Source of the DNA: Firmicutes bacterium HGW-Firmicutes-16 | Lineage (GTDB): Bacteria; Bacillota; Clostridia; Oscillospirales; Oscillospiraceae | NCBI GenBank assembly: GCA_002841545.1 | Contig: PGZZ01000012.1 | Span: 26,409-90,408, forward strand | Direction: 5' to 3' | DNA: 64,000 nt | Shown here: positions 17,935 to 27,068 of the stretch, in pieces | Layout of the letters: each line of letters starts with the position of its first letter | How positions within the stretch are numbered: the first letter of the stretch is position 1 | Made by a program: the position numbers and the translations under genes | The notes under the pieces: generated by a model | Database searches by the model: none | The model's input: only the letters and a program-made list of their open reading frames with translations | What the model was told of the DNA's origin: nothing

Positions 17935-18498
17935 CTACAGCGGAAGCTGCTTTATGACACCCTGTTCCATAAGTCGGTTTATCAATTCATGTAATTTCTC
18001 ATTTGTCAGCGTATCAGATTGATTAAACCAATAACTCATGGTGCCAATCATAGCAGATAAGGTGTATTCCAAAATATAGTCCAGTTCTTTTCTATCAACA
18101 TTAGTCTTATCATAAAAAACCTGCATGATAATCGGCTTAATTGAATTTTTTAGTTTGCTTGCAAAAGCTGGATCTCCACGCTCTCCCAGTAAGATCGAGT
18201 AGTATTTGTTGTTTTTGTTATAAAGTTCAAAAAAAGCACCTAGTGGCATGCCTAACGAGCCTGTTGGGGTTGAAACCGGTGGAAGTTCATCTAGTGAAGG
18301 GATTAGAGAATTCTCGATTTGTTCAAGGACATCGTACACATCAGTGAAATATTCATAGAATGTCCCTCTGTTATATCCGGCTTTAGTCGTAATATCCTTT
18401 ACGGTTATTTTCTCGATCCTTTTTTCAGAATATAATAACCAAAAGGCTTCGATTAAATTTTGCTTGGTCTGGGCTGTTATATCTTCTCTTTTTCTCAT
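17935..18498 (-). CDS. TetR/AcrR family regulator
   Basis: 187 residues from ATG 18498 behind GAGGTAAGT; the longer frame to 18564 runs into the operator. HTH with ITVKDITTKAGYNRGTFYEYF, then a helical domain of the TetR_C type. It is divergent from the glycosyltransferase/MFS genes, with an inverted repeat between, so it probably represses that operon. Confidence 0.87.
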   Translation of the reverse strand: MRKREDITAQTKQNLIEAFWLLYSEKRIEKITVKDITTKAGYNRGTFYEYFTDVYDVLEQIENSLIPSLDELPPVSTPTGSLGMPLGAFFELYNKNNKYYSILLGERGDPAFASKLKNSIKPIIMQVFYDKTNVDRKELDYILEYTLSAMIGTMSYWFNQSDTLTNEKLHELINRLMEQGVIKQLPL

Positions 18499-18520
18499 AC
18501 TTACCTCACTTTTGAAATCC

Positions 18521-18595
18521 GACAGATCGTTCAACATTGTCGGTTGAAGATTGATAGCGTTCATTTTATAATAAATTATACAACACGATGTCGGA
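18521..18595. promoter_or_regulatory. Divergent promoter region with CCGACA/TGTCGG half-sites
   Basis: CCGACA and TGTCGG form an inverted repeat with a 13-bp spacer between the TetR gene and the glycosyltransferase. A further TGTCGG half-site occurs at about 18588-18594. Plausible TetR operator. Confidence 0.5.
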
Positions 18596-18617
18596 AGAAT
18601 TCAAGAGGGTTAAAGAT

Positions 18618-19868
18618 ATGATTACACTTCTTTGTTCTGGTTCACGTGGTGATTTTCAGCCATATATTGCGCTTGCCCAACAACTAAAAAAATTGGGTAA
18701 GGATGTTCGCATCGCAGCGAGTAAAAGCTTTGAAGGCTTTATTAGCGGCTATGGAATAGATGTATTTCCGATAGAGGCAGATATTGAAACTCTAAACGTT
18801 GATCCAAAGCTGTTGAAAGCCGCCGGCTCAGCTGATAATCCATTGAAAATGCTTTTGGCTTTTAACAAAATGAAGGAATATGGCATTTACATGGTAAATG
18901 ACTACTATTCCGCCTGCGAAGGAAGTGAACTTATTATCTACCACCCGGGCTGCACGATCGGGTATTTTGCAGCACAGAAATTTGGTGTTCCTTCTGTTCT
19001 GGCTTCTCCCTTCCCAATGCACAAGACAAAGGAATATTTATCGGTAGTGATGTATGGGAAAACAAAGTCCAATGTTTTGACCAATAAAATCAGCTATGTC
19101 ATGATTCAGGGAATGCTGTGGATGGCTTCAAAGGATTCTGTTAAAGGCTTTTGGAAAAAGCGTTTTGGGAATGTACCTGATAATTTTTGCTGCCCGTTTG
19201 AAAGGCATACAGATAAAAAACATCCTGCTATTGTCTCTTGCAGCAACTATGTTTTTAAGAGACCTGAGGATTGGAACGAAAACATTCATCAGGACGGCTA
19301 CTGGTTTGTTGAAGAGCCGAGTGAATACAGTCCTTCAGACGAGCTAGCTGCTTTTTTGGATGCTGGCGATAAGCCGGTATATATCGGTTTTGGCAGCATG
19401 ACTTCTTTAGAAAAACATGATGGACTGGTAGAAATAGCAGTAGAAGCACTTATTAAAAGCGGAAAACGTGGTATTATCTGCGGCATGGGTAAGCCGACAA
19501 ATCTTCCAAAGAATATAATTGCAATAGATGGTGCGCCTCATACATGGCTATTTGAGAGAGTATCCGCTGTATGCCATCATGGTGGCGCGGGTACTACTGC
19601 GGCAGGATTTAAAGCAGGCGTTCCCAGTATTATTATCCCATTTTCCAATGACCAGTTCGCATGGGCACATAGGGCTTATGACTTAGGCGTTGGTGCAAAA
19701 CCCATTCCTAAAAAGGAGCTATCTGCAGAGAAACTCGCTGATGCAATCATATTTACCTTAACCGATAAAATTAACGCAAATGCTGAAACTCTCGGCAAGA
19801 AAATAGCTACTGAAAACGGGGCAATTGCATGTGCAGAAATAATTGTAAAGTGTCTCCAGAGGTGCTGA
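18618..19868 (+). CDS. GT1-family glycosyltransferase (UGT/macrolide type)
   Basis: 416 residues from ATG 18618, 8 nt after AGAGGG; an ATG at 18588 lies in the operator region. N-terminal acceptor domain opens LLCSGSRGDFQPYIALA, as in sterol/macrolide glucosyltransferases. The C-terminal nucleotide-sugar domain has YIGFGSM and the donor signature CHHGGAGTTAAG, followed by PFSNDQFAWA. It would transfer a sugar from an NDP donor to a small hydrophobic acceptor. It is followed within 1 bp by an MFS exporter and divergent from a TetR gene, an arrangement typical of glycosylation-and-export resistance cassettes. Confidence 0.87.
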   Translation: MITLLCSGSRGDFQPYIALAQQLKKLGKDVRIAASKSFEGFISGYGIDVFPIEADIETLNVDPKLLKAAGSADNPLKMLLAFNKMKEYGIYMVNDYYSACEGSELIIYHPGCTIGYFAAQKFGVPSVLASPFPMHKTKEYLSVVMYGKTKSNVLTNKISYVMIQGMLWMASKDSVKGFWKKRFGNVPDNFCCPFERHTDKKHPAIVSCSNYVFKRPEDWNENIHQDGYWFVEEPSEYSPSDELAAFLDAGDKPVYIGFGSMTSLEKHDGLVEIAVEALIKSGKRGIICGMGKPTNLPKNIIAIDGAPHTWLFERVSAVCHHGGAGTTAAGFKAGVPSIIIPFSNDQFAWAHRAYDLGVGAKPIPKKELSAEKLADAIIFTLTDKINANAETLGKKIATENGAIACAEIIVKCLQRC

Positions 19869-19869
19869 T

Positions 19870-21098
19870 ATGGCGCAAACTGCAAATTGGAGAAAATTAT
19901 TCTTTATAATCTATGTAGGTCAGGCGTTTTCGCTATTGAGCTCAAGCGCTGTACAGTTTTCAATCATCTGGTGGATAACCATGGAAACAGGTTCAGCTAT
20001 GGCATTGGCGATAGCAAGTATCATAGGCTTGCTACCACAAGCTGTTATTGGTTTATTTGCAGGTGTTTGGATTGACAGATTCAACCGTAAAACAATTATG
20101 ATTATAGCTGATAGTGCAGTTGCAGTATCAAGCCTAGTTTTAGGAGTTTTATTTTTTATTGGTATTAAATCAATTATAGTTGTTTATATAGTTTTGTTTA
20201 TCAGAGCTTTGGGTGAAACCTTTCATAAACCAGCCCTACAAGCGGCTATTCCCCAATTGGTTCCGCCACAAGAGCTAACAAAAGCAGGCGGATTTGGGCA
20301 AATGATTAACTCAGCATATTCTTTGGTCGGGCCTATGATAGGTGCGTTATTGATGAGCGTGACAACGCTTCAATATGCAATGATTGTTGACGTTTTGGGC
20401 GCTGCTTTAGCTGTATCCACGTTATCTTTTGTGAAAATCCCGAAACAAGTGATAGGACAGAGGAGTAAGTTAAGCTTCATACAAGATATTAAACAGGGAA
20501 TTAGTGCATTCAAATCAAATAGGGCACTGCTCCGGCTTACCATTCCTATGCTGATATCAACCATCATTTTTGTTCCTTTGGGAACGCTGCTTCCACTCAT
20601 GGTCAAAGAATATTTTAATGGTACGGCATGGCACAACGGTATTGTGCAGACCTTGTTTTCGTGTGGGATGTTGATTGCGGCAATGGTAATCGGTATAACC
20701 GGAGGACTCAAAAAGCAGTTTTTAATGATTTCAATTTCTACAGGATTATTAGGTATATGTGCATTCGTTGGCGGTTTCCTGCCTGCACAGTTATTTTGGG
20801 TTTTCTGTATTGTTGTATTTGTTATGGGTACGACGGGCATGGGGTTCAATATTCCCTTTACCTCCTACATACAAAGAACCGTTCCTACTGTAAACCTTGG
20901 TAAAGTTATTTCTCTTGTTACAAGTGTCATGAGTTTCGCAGCGCCTGTTGGCATGTTTATGCAGGTCCTGTATCAGAAATTATCGGAGTAAGCAACTGGA
21001 TGATTTCTGCAGGAATAGTTATGATTTTTGTAGGTTTCTTGTGTTATTTCCTCACAAGAGAGTTTGATATTCCATTAAACAGTGGGGTCTCCAAATGA
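19870..21098 (+). pseudogene. MFS drug exporter, frameshifted near 3' end
   Basis: 373 residues in the first frame form eleven or so membrane helices of the MFS_3 type, including FAGVWIDRFNRKTIMI. At about 20961 the frame turns to QVLYQKLSE and stops. One base away it continues AGPVSEIIGVSNWMI, a last helix, and ends at 21098, overlapping the next gene by ATGA. A one-base indel thus removes the last ~45 residues, unless it is a sequencing error. Confidence 0.78.
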
Positions 21099-21364
21099 AA
21101 AGTAAAATTTTAAAAGGCATTTTGGGCTTAGCTCTTTTAACGATTTCTCCATTTTTTATGTTGGCAATCGTTTGCATTTTATATGTTGCATTTCAAATGA
21201 TTGGAGGGGCATCATTTACAGCTGGTGTTCAGACATTTATTGATTTGATATACAGTCTATTGCCGTATTTTTCGTATTTGACTGCGATTCCAGTAATTAT
21301 GGTTATTGCAATACTAATATATAAAAACAAGCAATTTATATTAAGTAAGCTGACAAGACACTGA
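21095..21364 (+). CDS. Small two-helix membrane protein
   Basis: 89 residues with two hydrophobic segments (residues ~7-33 and ~48-75) and basic ends. Its ATG overlaps the intended stop of the MFS exporter by 4 bp, so it belongs to the same operon. Family not recognised; possibly an accessory subunit of the exporter. Confidence 0.65.
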   Translation: MKSKILKGILGLALLTISPFFMLAIVCILYVAFQMIGGASFTAGVQTFIDLIYSLLPYFSYLTAIPVIMVIAILIYKNKQFILSKLTRH

Positions 21365-21406
21365 TTATTCGCTAAAGGCTAACTTCAAATAACTCTATAT
21401 TCTTTA

Positions 21407-21455
21407 TTGACATAGTAAACCGAGTGTACTATAATATAAGTACACTCGGTTTACT
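21407..21455 (+). promoter_or_regulatory. Consensus promoter inside a 17-bp-arm palindromic operator (MarR)
   Basis: TTGACA (21407-21412), a 17-bp spacer and TATAAT (21430-21435) form a near-consensus sigma-A promoter. AGTAAACCGAGTGTACT (21414-21430) and AGTACACTCGGTTTACT (21439-21455) are perfect inverted repeats around an 8-bp centre, covering the spacer and -10. The MarR gene starts 15 bp downstream. Confidence 0.9.
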
Positions 21456-21469
21456 AAAAGGGGGATTCT

Positions 21470-21898
21470 ATGTTAGAAATTATTCAAGCTGCTGAGCAGA
21501 TTTCCCTCTTCTGCCGGCTTAACATCAACACGAAACGAGAGTTACCGATTCGTTCGAGCGAAATGGGTATGTTGATCTACCTTTGCAAATCTGATAGGGA
21601 TAAAACACCTATGGGTGTGGCACGCTTTTTTAATGTATCCAAAGCAATGGCTACGAACATGGTTACTTCTCTCTATAAAAAAGACTATATAGAAAAAACA
21701 CCCTCGCCAAGCGATGGGCGAAGCCTTTTGCTCAATCCGACGGAAAAAGCTAAAACGCTGGTAGACAGCACCTATGACGAATACTTTAAAACCATGGCTG
21801 TCTTAAAAGAACAAATGGGTGAAGAAGATTTTAAAGATTTCCTTTCGCTACTTAAAAAAGCAAACAGTATTTTACTGGAGGAAAAAAACAATGGGTAA
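21470..21898 (+). CDS. MarR family regulator
   Basis: 142 residues with a winged-helix core (MGVARFFNVSKAMATNMVTSL) and wing DGRSLLLNPTEK. The perfect palindrome over its own promoter indicates autorepression. It overlaps the next gene by 8 bp, so the reductase is co-transcribed and probably relieved by the same ligand. Confidence 0.88.
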   Translation: MLEIIQAAEQISLFCRLNINTKRELPIRSSEMGMLIYLCKSDRDKTPMGVARFFNVSKAMATNMVTSLYKKDYIEKTPSPSDGRSLLLNPTEKAKTLVDSTYDEYFKTMAVLKEQMGEEDFKDFLSLLKKANSILLEEKNNG

Positions 21899-22754
21899 GA
21901 TTTTGGTCACTGGTGCGCAGGGCAATGTAGGAGCCTATGTAGCGCAGTATGCAATCTCAAATGGAGAACAGGTTAAGGTTGCAAGCCGTGGTTTAAAAGC
22001 ATTAGAAACGCAATATGTTAACAGTGCGGAATGTATATACTTTGACTTTACTGATAGCAGTAGTTTTAACGCTGCGCTGGATGGCGTGGATAGGGTGTTT
22101 ATTGTTCGCCCGCCCCAGCTTGGAGCTCCTGAAGATTTAAAGCCGTTTATTGAAGCAATGAAAAATCAGGGTGGAATAAAGCTGGTCAGCTTTTTATCCT
22201 TGATAGGTGTAGAGAAGAATCCCGCACCACCTCACCACAAGATTGAAAAATATATCGAACAGGCGAAGCTGCCATACTGTCATATCCGACCCAGCTTCTT
22301 TATGCAGAACATCAGTGGTATTCATGCTTTTGAAATAAAGCATTTTGACCGTATCATAGTACCGGTGAAGAATGCACTTACCAGCTTCATCGATACGGAG
22401 GATATTGGATTTCTGGTTGCCAAAATACTTTCGGAGTCTGAGAAACATCAAAATAAAGCATATTCTATCACCGGTCCTGAAGCAATAAGTTACTGGCAGG
22501 TCGAAAGAATTCTTTCAGAGGAACTTGGACGTAAAATCACATACGCCAATCCGCAGCCCTTATTTGCAAAAAAGTATTGGACTGATGTTCGTGGAATAGA
22601 TAAAGAGTACTCGAATGTTATGGGGATGCTCTATATGATGACGCGCTTGGGAACTGCTAAAAAGATAACTTCTACATTTGAAGAAGTTACCGGAAGAAAG
22701 CCACAGGCCTTCCGTCAATTTGTTAAAAAAAATCTGAATGCGTGGGAAAGATAG
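21891..22754 (+). CDS. NmrA-like NAD(P)-binding reductase
   Basis: 287 residues from ATG 21891 (ACTGGAGG inside the MarR gene). Rossmann start KILVTGAQGNVGAYVAQYA, then FDFTDSSSFNAALDGVDRVF and PSFFMQNISG, as in the NmrA/QOR2-like atypical short-chain reductases. Such proteins reduce quinones or act as redox sensors. Coupled to the MarR regulator, so probably an inducible redox or electrophile-stress enzyme. Confidence 0.85.
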   Translation: MGKILVTGAQGNVGAYVAQYAISNGEQVKVASRGLKALETQYVNSAECIYFDFTDSSSFNAALDGVDRVFIVRPPQLGAPEDLKPFIEAMKNQGGIKLVSFLSLIGVEKNPAPPHHKIEKYIEQAKLPYCHIRPSFFMQNISGIHAFEIKHFDRIIVPVKNALTSFIDTEDIGFLVAKILSESEKHQNKAYSITGPEAISYWQVERILSEELGRKITYANPQPLFAKKYWTDVRGIDKEYSNVMGMLYMMTRLGTAKKITSTFEEVTGRKPQAFRQFVKKNLNAWER

Positions 22755-22898
22755 ATGTCATTAGATTTGATTTTTACTCATTGAAAGGCAACTCAGCGAA
22801 TTTTGTGTAAATAGGAATTCCAGTCAGGCGGAAAACATTATAAACGTAACCTGATTTCACTCGAAATCATAAGTCCGAAATCCACCTTACAGGCAGTT

Positions 22899-22960
22899 CT
22901 TTGTGAAGTGATGGCGGTATATGCCCCCACAGGCATGAATGCCGACATCACTTCACAAAG
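22899..22960. repeat. 15-bp perfect inverted repeat next to transposase fragment
   Basis: CTTTGTGAAGTGATG (22899-22913) is the exact reverse complement of 22946-22960, with a 32-bp loop that contains a nested GCATnnATGC-like element. It lies just beyond the 3' end of the IS256-type fragment and may be an IS remnant or a stable hairpin. Confidence 0.7.
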
Positions 22961-22979
22961 AAGAAGCTTAAATGGGAAG

Positions 22980-23228
22980 TTATCCGGCAATTCTGTCCTC
23001 AAACATGATATTCAACTGATTCAAAACCACATCCCAATTTCGACAGCGCTGAGACCAGCGTTCGACAATATTTTTGGAAGCGAGAAATAGCAGTTTTCGG
23101 AGCGAGTCATCGTTTGTAAACGATGGCTTGTTTTTCGTTACCTGACGGAACTGCCGGTTCAAACCTTCAATGATATTTGTAGTATATATTATCTTCCGAA
23201 TCTCAGGAGGATATGCGAAGAAAGTGCT
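22980..23228 (-). pseudogene. Mutator (IS256-family) transposase, C-terminal fragment
   Basis: The frame reads YPPEIRKIIYTTNIIEGLNR, then QFRQVTKNKPSFTNDDSL, RKLLFLASKNI and ERWSQRCRNWDVVLNQL, the conserved C-terminus of mutator-type transposases. The catalytic core upstream is missing; homology ends near 23228, where the repeat shared with 54650 begins. Confidence 0.82.
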
Positions 23229-23345
23229 TGATAACAGGGCACAACTCGTACATGATTCCCGCTTCAAGATGCATCAAGATGTTTGGTAAAAAATTTTGAA
23301 TTTCTACTATATGCTCGAACATGCCCACTCTCATATTTTTGATAG
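23228..23345. repeat. Dispersed ~120-bp repeat, copy 1
   Basis: GCTTGATAACAGGGCACAAC, TTCAAGATGCATCAAGATG and CATGCCCACTCTCA occur here and again, in the same order and orientation, at 54650-54772. The blocks are separated by divergent stretches of similar length. Confidence 0.75.
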
Positions 23346-23357
23346 AGTCCAGAATAT

Positions 23358-24668
23358 TTATTGCTTGTTTACGGTAATGTGCTTGTTTTGGTAATAATTG
23401 AACGATACTGTCATATCAAACACGCCGTCACGCGCGGTAAAACAAAAAACGCCTCCGTTTTTTCGCGCAATCGCGGCGATGCTTCTGGTGCCGGTTCCAT
23501 GCTCGGGGCTTTCGGCAACAGGGTACTCCCCGTCAAATTTAATCTCGCCGTCGTAAGGGTTACTGACTCTGATAACAAGCTGTCCGTTATGTTCCCTGCA
23601 TACGACTGATATTTTCCGATTTTCAGAATCATCGATTTTTTTGCAGGCATTTATCGCGTTTTCTATCGCATTGGCAAAAATCAGTCCGATTTCCACGGGG
23701 TTGATATTGGTTTTTTCGGGGACATCAGCTTCGCACATGATTGAAACTTGCTCGTCCTGCGCTTTTCTAATATAGGACGATAAAAGTACATTGACTATGT
23801 AATTTTCGCAATACCACTCAACAATTGTATTATGAAGGTTTCCATCCAGCTTCCGAATCAGATTCAGCGCTTCAGCAATGTTGTTTTCGCTTAACGGCGT
23901 ATCGACAGCTGTAAGGCAGTGTCTCATATCGTGCCTGTAAATTTTAACGGCGTTGATGCTCTCCTGTAAGGCTTCAAATTCTTTCTTATGCATATCCAGC
24001 TGAATCTCCGTGATTTGTCTGTCGTGTTTCAGCTCGTAATATTGCGTGATGTTCTCAAAATTTAGATACAAAATCATGTAAAATACTACAGTAAGCGCAA
24101 AGATTACTGCCATGAGAAAAGTGTTTTCCGGTTGATTCAGCAAAGGTGCCGGATAGTACATCAGATAAAACAGCAGAGCCGATAGCAGACCCGGTACAAG
24201 GCAGAGATAGCCCCAGCCTTTGTCAAGGACATCAAACATTCTCAGATAGGGCTTGCGGAAAAACCGAATTATCACAAAAAGCAGAAGTGTATCTGCTAGG
24301 ATTTCAACAAAAAAAGCCAAGAGCGAACTGTTCCAGGATATATACACAAGCTTTCCGACGAATCTTGCCAACGAACTGAAAATGCCGGTAAGCAGCGAAA
24401 AAAGCACCTTCGTCGCGCCCGAACGTGAGACGGAAAGAAAACCGAAGAATGCCGGTATTGTGGCGGTGAGGAGAAATACTTTTCCCAAAGTTTCCGCACC
24501 GAAATAACAGCCGATAAGGCAATTCAGAATCAGTATACATACGCTGAAGGCGCTGACAATGACGTCTGATTTTTTTGCGCTGAACCGAAACTGAATCAGC
24601 AAACACATGAAGGCTGTCAGAAAAATTACTTTAAAAAGCAGATAAATAAACATGTTAAGCTCACTCAT
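23358..24668 (-). CDS. GHKL-domain sensor histidine kinase (AgrC-like)
   Basis: 436 residues. About six N-terminal membrane helices (1-~205), a short coiled segment, then the kinase core: phosphoacceptor in YRHDMRHCLTA near residue 250, N-box FANAIENAINACKK, G-box GTGTRSIAAIARKNGG. It overlaps its response regulator by 4 bp. No agrB/agrD lies nearby, so the signal is unknown. The divergent neighbour is an exported carbohydrate-binding-like protein, matching the pair at 54835/59416. Confidence 0.88.
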   Translation of the reverse strand: MSELNMFIYLLFKVIFLTAFMCLLIQFRFSAKKSDVIVSAFSVCILILNCLIGCYFGAETLGKVFLLTATIPAFFGFLSVSRSGATKVLFSLLTGIFSSLARFVGKLVYISWNSSLLAFFVEILADTLLLFVIIRFFRKPYLRMFDVLDKGWGYLCLVPGLLSALLFYLMYYPAPLLNQPENTFLMAVIFALTVVFYMILYLNFENITQYYELKHDRQITEIQLDMHKKEFEALQESINAVKIYRHDMRHCLTAVDTPLSENNIAEALNLIRKLDGNLHNTIVEWYCENYIVNVLLSSYIRKAQDEQVSIMCEADVPEKTNINPVEIGLIFANAIENAINACKKIDDSENRKISVVCREHNGQLVIRVSNPYDGEIKFDGEYPVAESPEHGTGTRSIAAIARKNGGVFCFTARDGVFDMTVSFNYYQNKHITVNKQ

Positions 24669-25387
24669 CTTTTAAAAAAATAGTCAAAATACGTGCTTTT
24701 GACCTGTCCTAACAGGTTTCTTGAAATCGGCACGACGACGCCGCCTTCAAGGATGAATTCTTTGCCTGTGATGCTGGTGACATAGCTCATGTTTACGACA
24801 AAGGATTTGTGGCACTTTATAAAGCGCGGATCAGCCTCTAGCGCATCGTAATATGTATTTATAGCAGTATAGCTTGATATAGTTTCGTTATGGAGGAGAT
24901 GAAAATATACTGTGTGGTTCATGCTCTCAACATACTTAATTCTGTTCAGAGGAATGCGCGTCCAACGGAATTTTTCTTTTATGAGAATGCTGGATGTGAT
25001 CTCACCCGCAATTTCATCGGAAACTTTCTTTAAAAGATTGGGCAGTTCATTTTTCATTTCGCTCTTCAGCAGATAATAATAGGCCTTGACCTTATAAGAA
25101 TCAACCGCGAAATCAGCGCTGGAGGTCAGAAAAATAATTCTACAGTTGTCATTTAGCTCTCGAATCTTTGCGGCAAGATCAATGCCGTTAAGACTGGGCA
25201 TGACAACATCAAGAATCAGTAGCTCGTATCTACCGCCTGCACGGATGTCCTCAAGCAACTCGTTTCCGGATCCGAATGTGCTGACGACAGCGCTGCCGGC
25301 GTCTTTTTTTGTGGGAAAACACGCTTCGATGCAGTCGCGTGTTCTTTGAAGTTCCAACGCATCATCGTCACAGACTGCTATTCTCAA
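24665..25387 (-). CDS. LytTR-type response regulator (AgrA-like)
   Basis: Receiver domain opens LRIAVCDDDALE, with the phospho-Asp in LLILDVVMPSLNG, followed by a LytTR DNA-binding domain (IKYVESMNHTVYFHL, DPRFIKCHKSFVVNMSYV). Start chosen at TTG 25387, ~7 nt after AGGGGT; a GTG at 25396 lies on that site. Cotranscribed with the kinase from the promoter at 25448-25507. Confidence 0.87.
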   Translation of the reverse strand: MRIAVCDDDALELQRTRDCIEACFPTKKDAGSAVVSTFGSGNELLEDIRAGGRYELLILDVVMPSLNGIDLAAKIRELNDNCRIIFLTSSADFAVDSYKVKAYYYLLKSEMKNELPNLLKKVSDEIAGEITSSILIKEKFRWTRIPLNRIKYVESMNHTVYFHLLHNETISSYTAINTYYDALEADPRFIKCHKSFVVNMSYVTSITGKEFILEGGVVVPISRNLLGQVKSTYFDYFFKR

Positions 25388-25447
25388 ATACTCCACCCCT
25401 GCTAGGCCACAAAAGCTTAATTTGCGGTCTTCATCATTCCGTAGCTA

Positions 25448-25507
25448 ATTATACAGGATATTTCGCCACCATTCAACATTTCACGTCGAAAATGCTACAT
25501 CTTTCGT
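25448..25507 (-). promoter_or_regulatory. Promoter with LytTR-type direct repeats for regulator/kinase A
   Basis: On the minus strand TTGAAT (25471-25476), 17 bp, TATAAT (25448-25453). Immediately upstream are ACGTGAAATGT and ACGAAAGATGT, direct repeats with a 21-bp period, the spacing expected for a LytTR dimer. Confidence 0.65.
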
Positions 25508-25598
25508 TACGCCACTTGTGCCTATTGGAGGATGTTTGATAGAATTACTAGCAATAACTTGTGAAATTTGGGTGAAAGCAATCCTGGAGGCTATATTT

Positions 25599-26144
25599 AT
25601 GAAATTGAAAAACCAGTTAAGTATGGTACTAATTTTATCATTATTAATTACACTGTTTTTTTCGCTGGTTACGCCGGCTTATGCTGAAAGCACACCTGCC
25701 AGTTATATCTTCGATATTTCTGAAGGTGACATTACGGTAACCGCAAGCGGAGGCAATCTTTGCGTTACTTACGGTACTCCGCAGGTTTCAACGGCAGCCT
25801 TTGCCGACTCGCAGGAGATAACCATAATCGGTTCGAGCATCCAAAACAAGGTTATCGTGAATATTGGTAGTAAAACGGCTAATATTAGGCTGAAAAATAC
25901 CGATATTGATTTCCATTCGGAGGATATCTGCGCATTTTCTATTGATGAAGGCACGGTCAATCTTTCGCTTGAGGGGGCAAACAAGCTTGTAAGCGGAGGC
26001 GGAAACCCCGGGCTGCGTGTGCCTACAACAGCTTCGCTGACTGTAGCCGGAACCGGCTCTCTCACGGCCACCGGCGCGAGCTACGCCGCAGGCATCGGCG
26101 GCGGCAATAGTGCGGATAACGGCCTATCGTGCAGCGACTGCTGA
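25599..26144 (+). pseudogene. Exported carbohydrate-binding-like surface protein, truncated
   Basis: ATG 25599 follows CTGGAGG. A signal peptide (LSMVLILSLLITLFFSLVTP) ends at AYAES. The mature part is a beta-helix-like domain with SIDEGTVNLSLEGANKLVSG and GTGSLTATGASYAAGIGG, the style of Cthe_2159-type proteins (PF14262). After GGGNSADN the frame leaves homology and stops at 26144, 77 bp before the left att-like repeat. The missing C-terminus would be expected to carry wall-anchoring domains, as in the 54835 gene. Confidence 0.72.
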
Positions 26145-26220
26145 AAAAGTCAAGCCTAATTTAAAATACGGCTCGCTTATTAGCTTTTCGGCTCGCTGTT
26201 TCGGAATGAAAAGTAAGTAT

Positions 26221-26233
26221 ACCTTCGGGTTAT
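26221..26233. repeat. Left att-like core of integrated element
   Basis: ACCTTCGGGTTAT is identical to 31813-31825, which lies inside a tRNA-Met fragment. The two copies, in direct orientation, bracket the integrase and DNA-damage module (5.6 kb). Confidence 0.6.
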
Positions 26234-26242
26234 TAAATTAAA

Positions 26243-26500
26243 TTATGCTAAAAGACTGCAGAGTCTGTCCACGTTTTGAGTGAACGCCCCATTTATGAGA
26301 GAAGACAGCACACGGGACATGTACAGATTTGAGTCTGGCCTCCCCAGATAACCCATGTAGAACTGCAGTGCTTTTTCAACGAATTCGCTTCGGCTTTTAC
26401 AGTTATCCTCAGCTAGAGATGCATCTATGCGGTCAGATACCTCCGGAGAAAAATAAAAACCGTATTTCTTCTTTTCGTCGTTCGTTATGCTCCCTCCCAA
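26243..26500 (-). pseudogene. Ribbon-helix-helix-like mobile-element protein, N-terminal part
   Basis: 85 residues: ITNDEKKKYGFYFSPEVSDR, IDASLAEDNCKSRSEFVEKA and LQFYMGYLG. This resembles the N-terminus of an RHH protein common in clostridial conjugative elements, normally ~130 residues. It stops after DRLCSLLA where the family continues LFK(L/W)AVE. A fragment fitting that C-terminus is at 41313-41593. TTG start at 26500. Confidence 0.6.
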
Positions 26501-26604
26501 TCTCTATGTTTCCTCTAAAAGCTGTTCAACCGCCTGATGTTTCGGCATTCTTCAGAATACCGTCCCCAATGTGCTAACTATCTTTCAAAATTGTCTCTAT
26601 GAAT

Positions 26605-26626
26605 AAGCCCCGCACTGCGGGGCTTT
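26605..26626 (+). terminator. GC-rich intrinsic terminator-like hairpin
   Basis: AAGCCCCGC (26605-26613) pairs with GCGGGGCTT (26617-26625), loop ACT, followed by TGTGG. Stem perfect; the T-tract is short. Confidence 0.55.
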
Positions 26627-26632
26627 GTGGTT

Positions 26633-26664
26633 GGAACGGGGGCTTTAGTCCCCCGTTCCTTTAT
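26633..26664 (+). terminator. Second GC-rich hairpin
   Basis: GGAACGGGGG (26633-26642) and CCCCCGTTCC (26650-26659) are perfect inverted repeats with loop CTTTAGT, followed by TTTAT. Lies 7 bp after the previous hairpin. Confidence 0.6.
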
Positions 26665-27068
26665 CCTGTTTCATAATCGAAAATATGATCTCGTCCTAGT
26701 TCTCCTGATTACGCCGTTCCAAAGCTCGGCTCAAGCTCTCCAAAACGCATCTTCAGGTGTGCGAATGCCTACGCCCCCCACAAAATCTTACACAGGGGCA
26801 ACACGCGCGCGACGCTGCGTTATTCCGCTGCTATCTCACCGTGCTTAAGTTTGCAGATGTGGATTTCGGCTTGCTTGGGGCGCAAATTGACAACCTGCTG
26901 TCCAGATATTTGGGTGTCTCCTTCGTGCTATTTGTTCCTAGACAGCATAAAAGCGCCGAACACAAAGTCCGACGCTTTATTTATAGTGTATATTGTTTGA
27001 TAGGGATTTTGATTCCTCAACAAGAAAATCCAGGTGCGAAATTTGCTTTACTGCACCCGGCCATGTTT

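Larger units (their letters stand above)
26501..27068. other. Non-coding left arm of integrated element
   Basis: No convincing gene. Contains the two hairpins at 26605-26626 and 26633-26664, and near 26950-26982 a weaker AAAGCG..CGCTTT hairpin downstream of the integrase. Confidence 0.55.

Noticed and set aside
23358..25396. Complete agr quorum-sensing system
   Set aside because: Kinase and regulator are AgrC/AgrA-like, but no agrB or pro-peptide gene lies nearby in either module.
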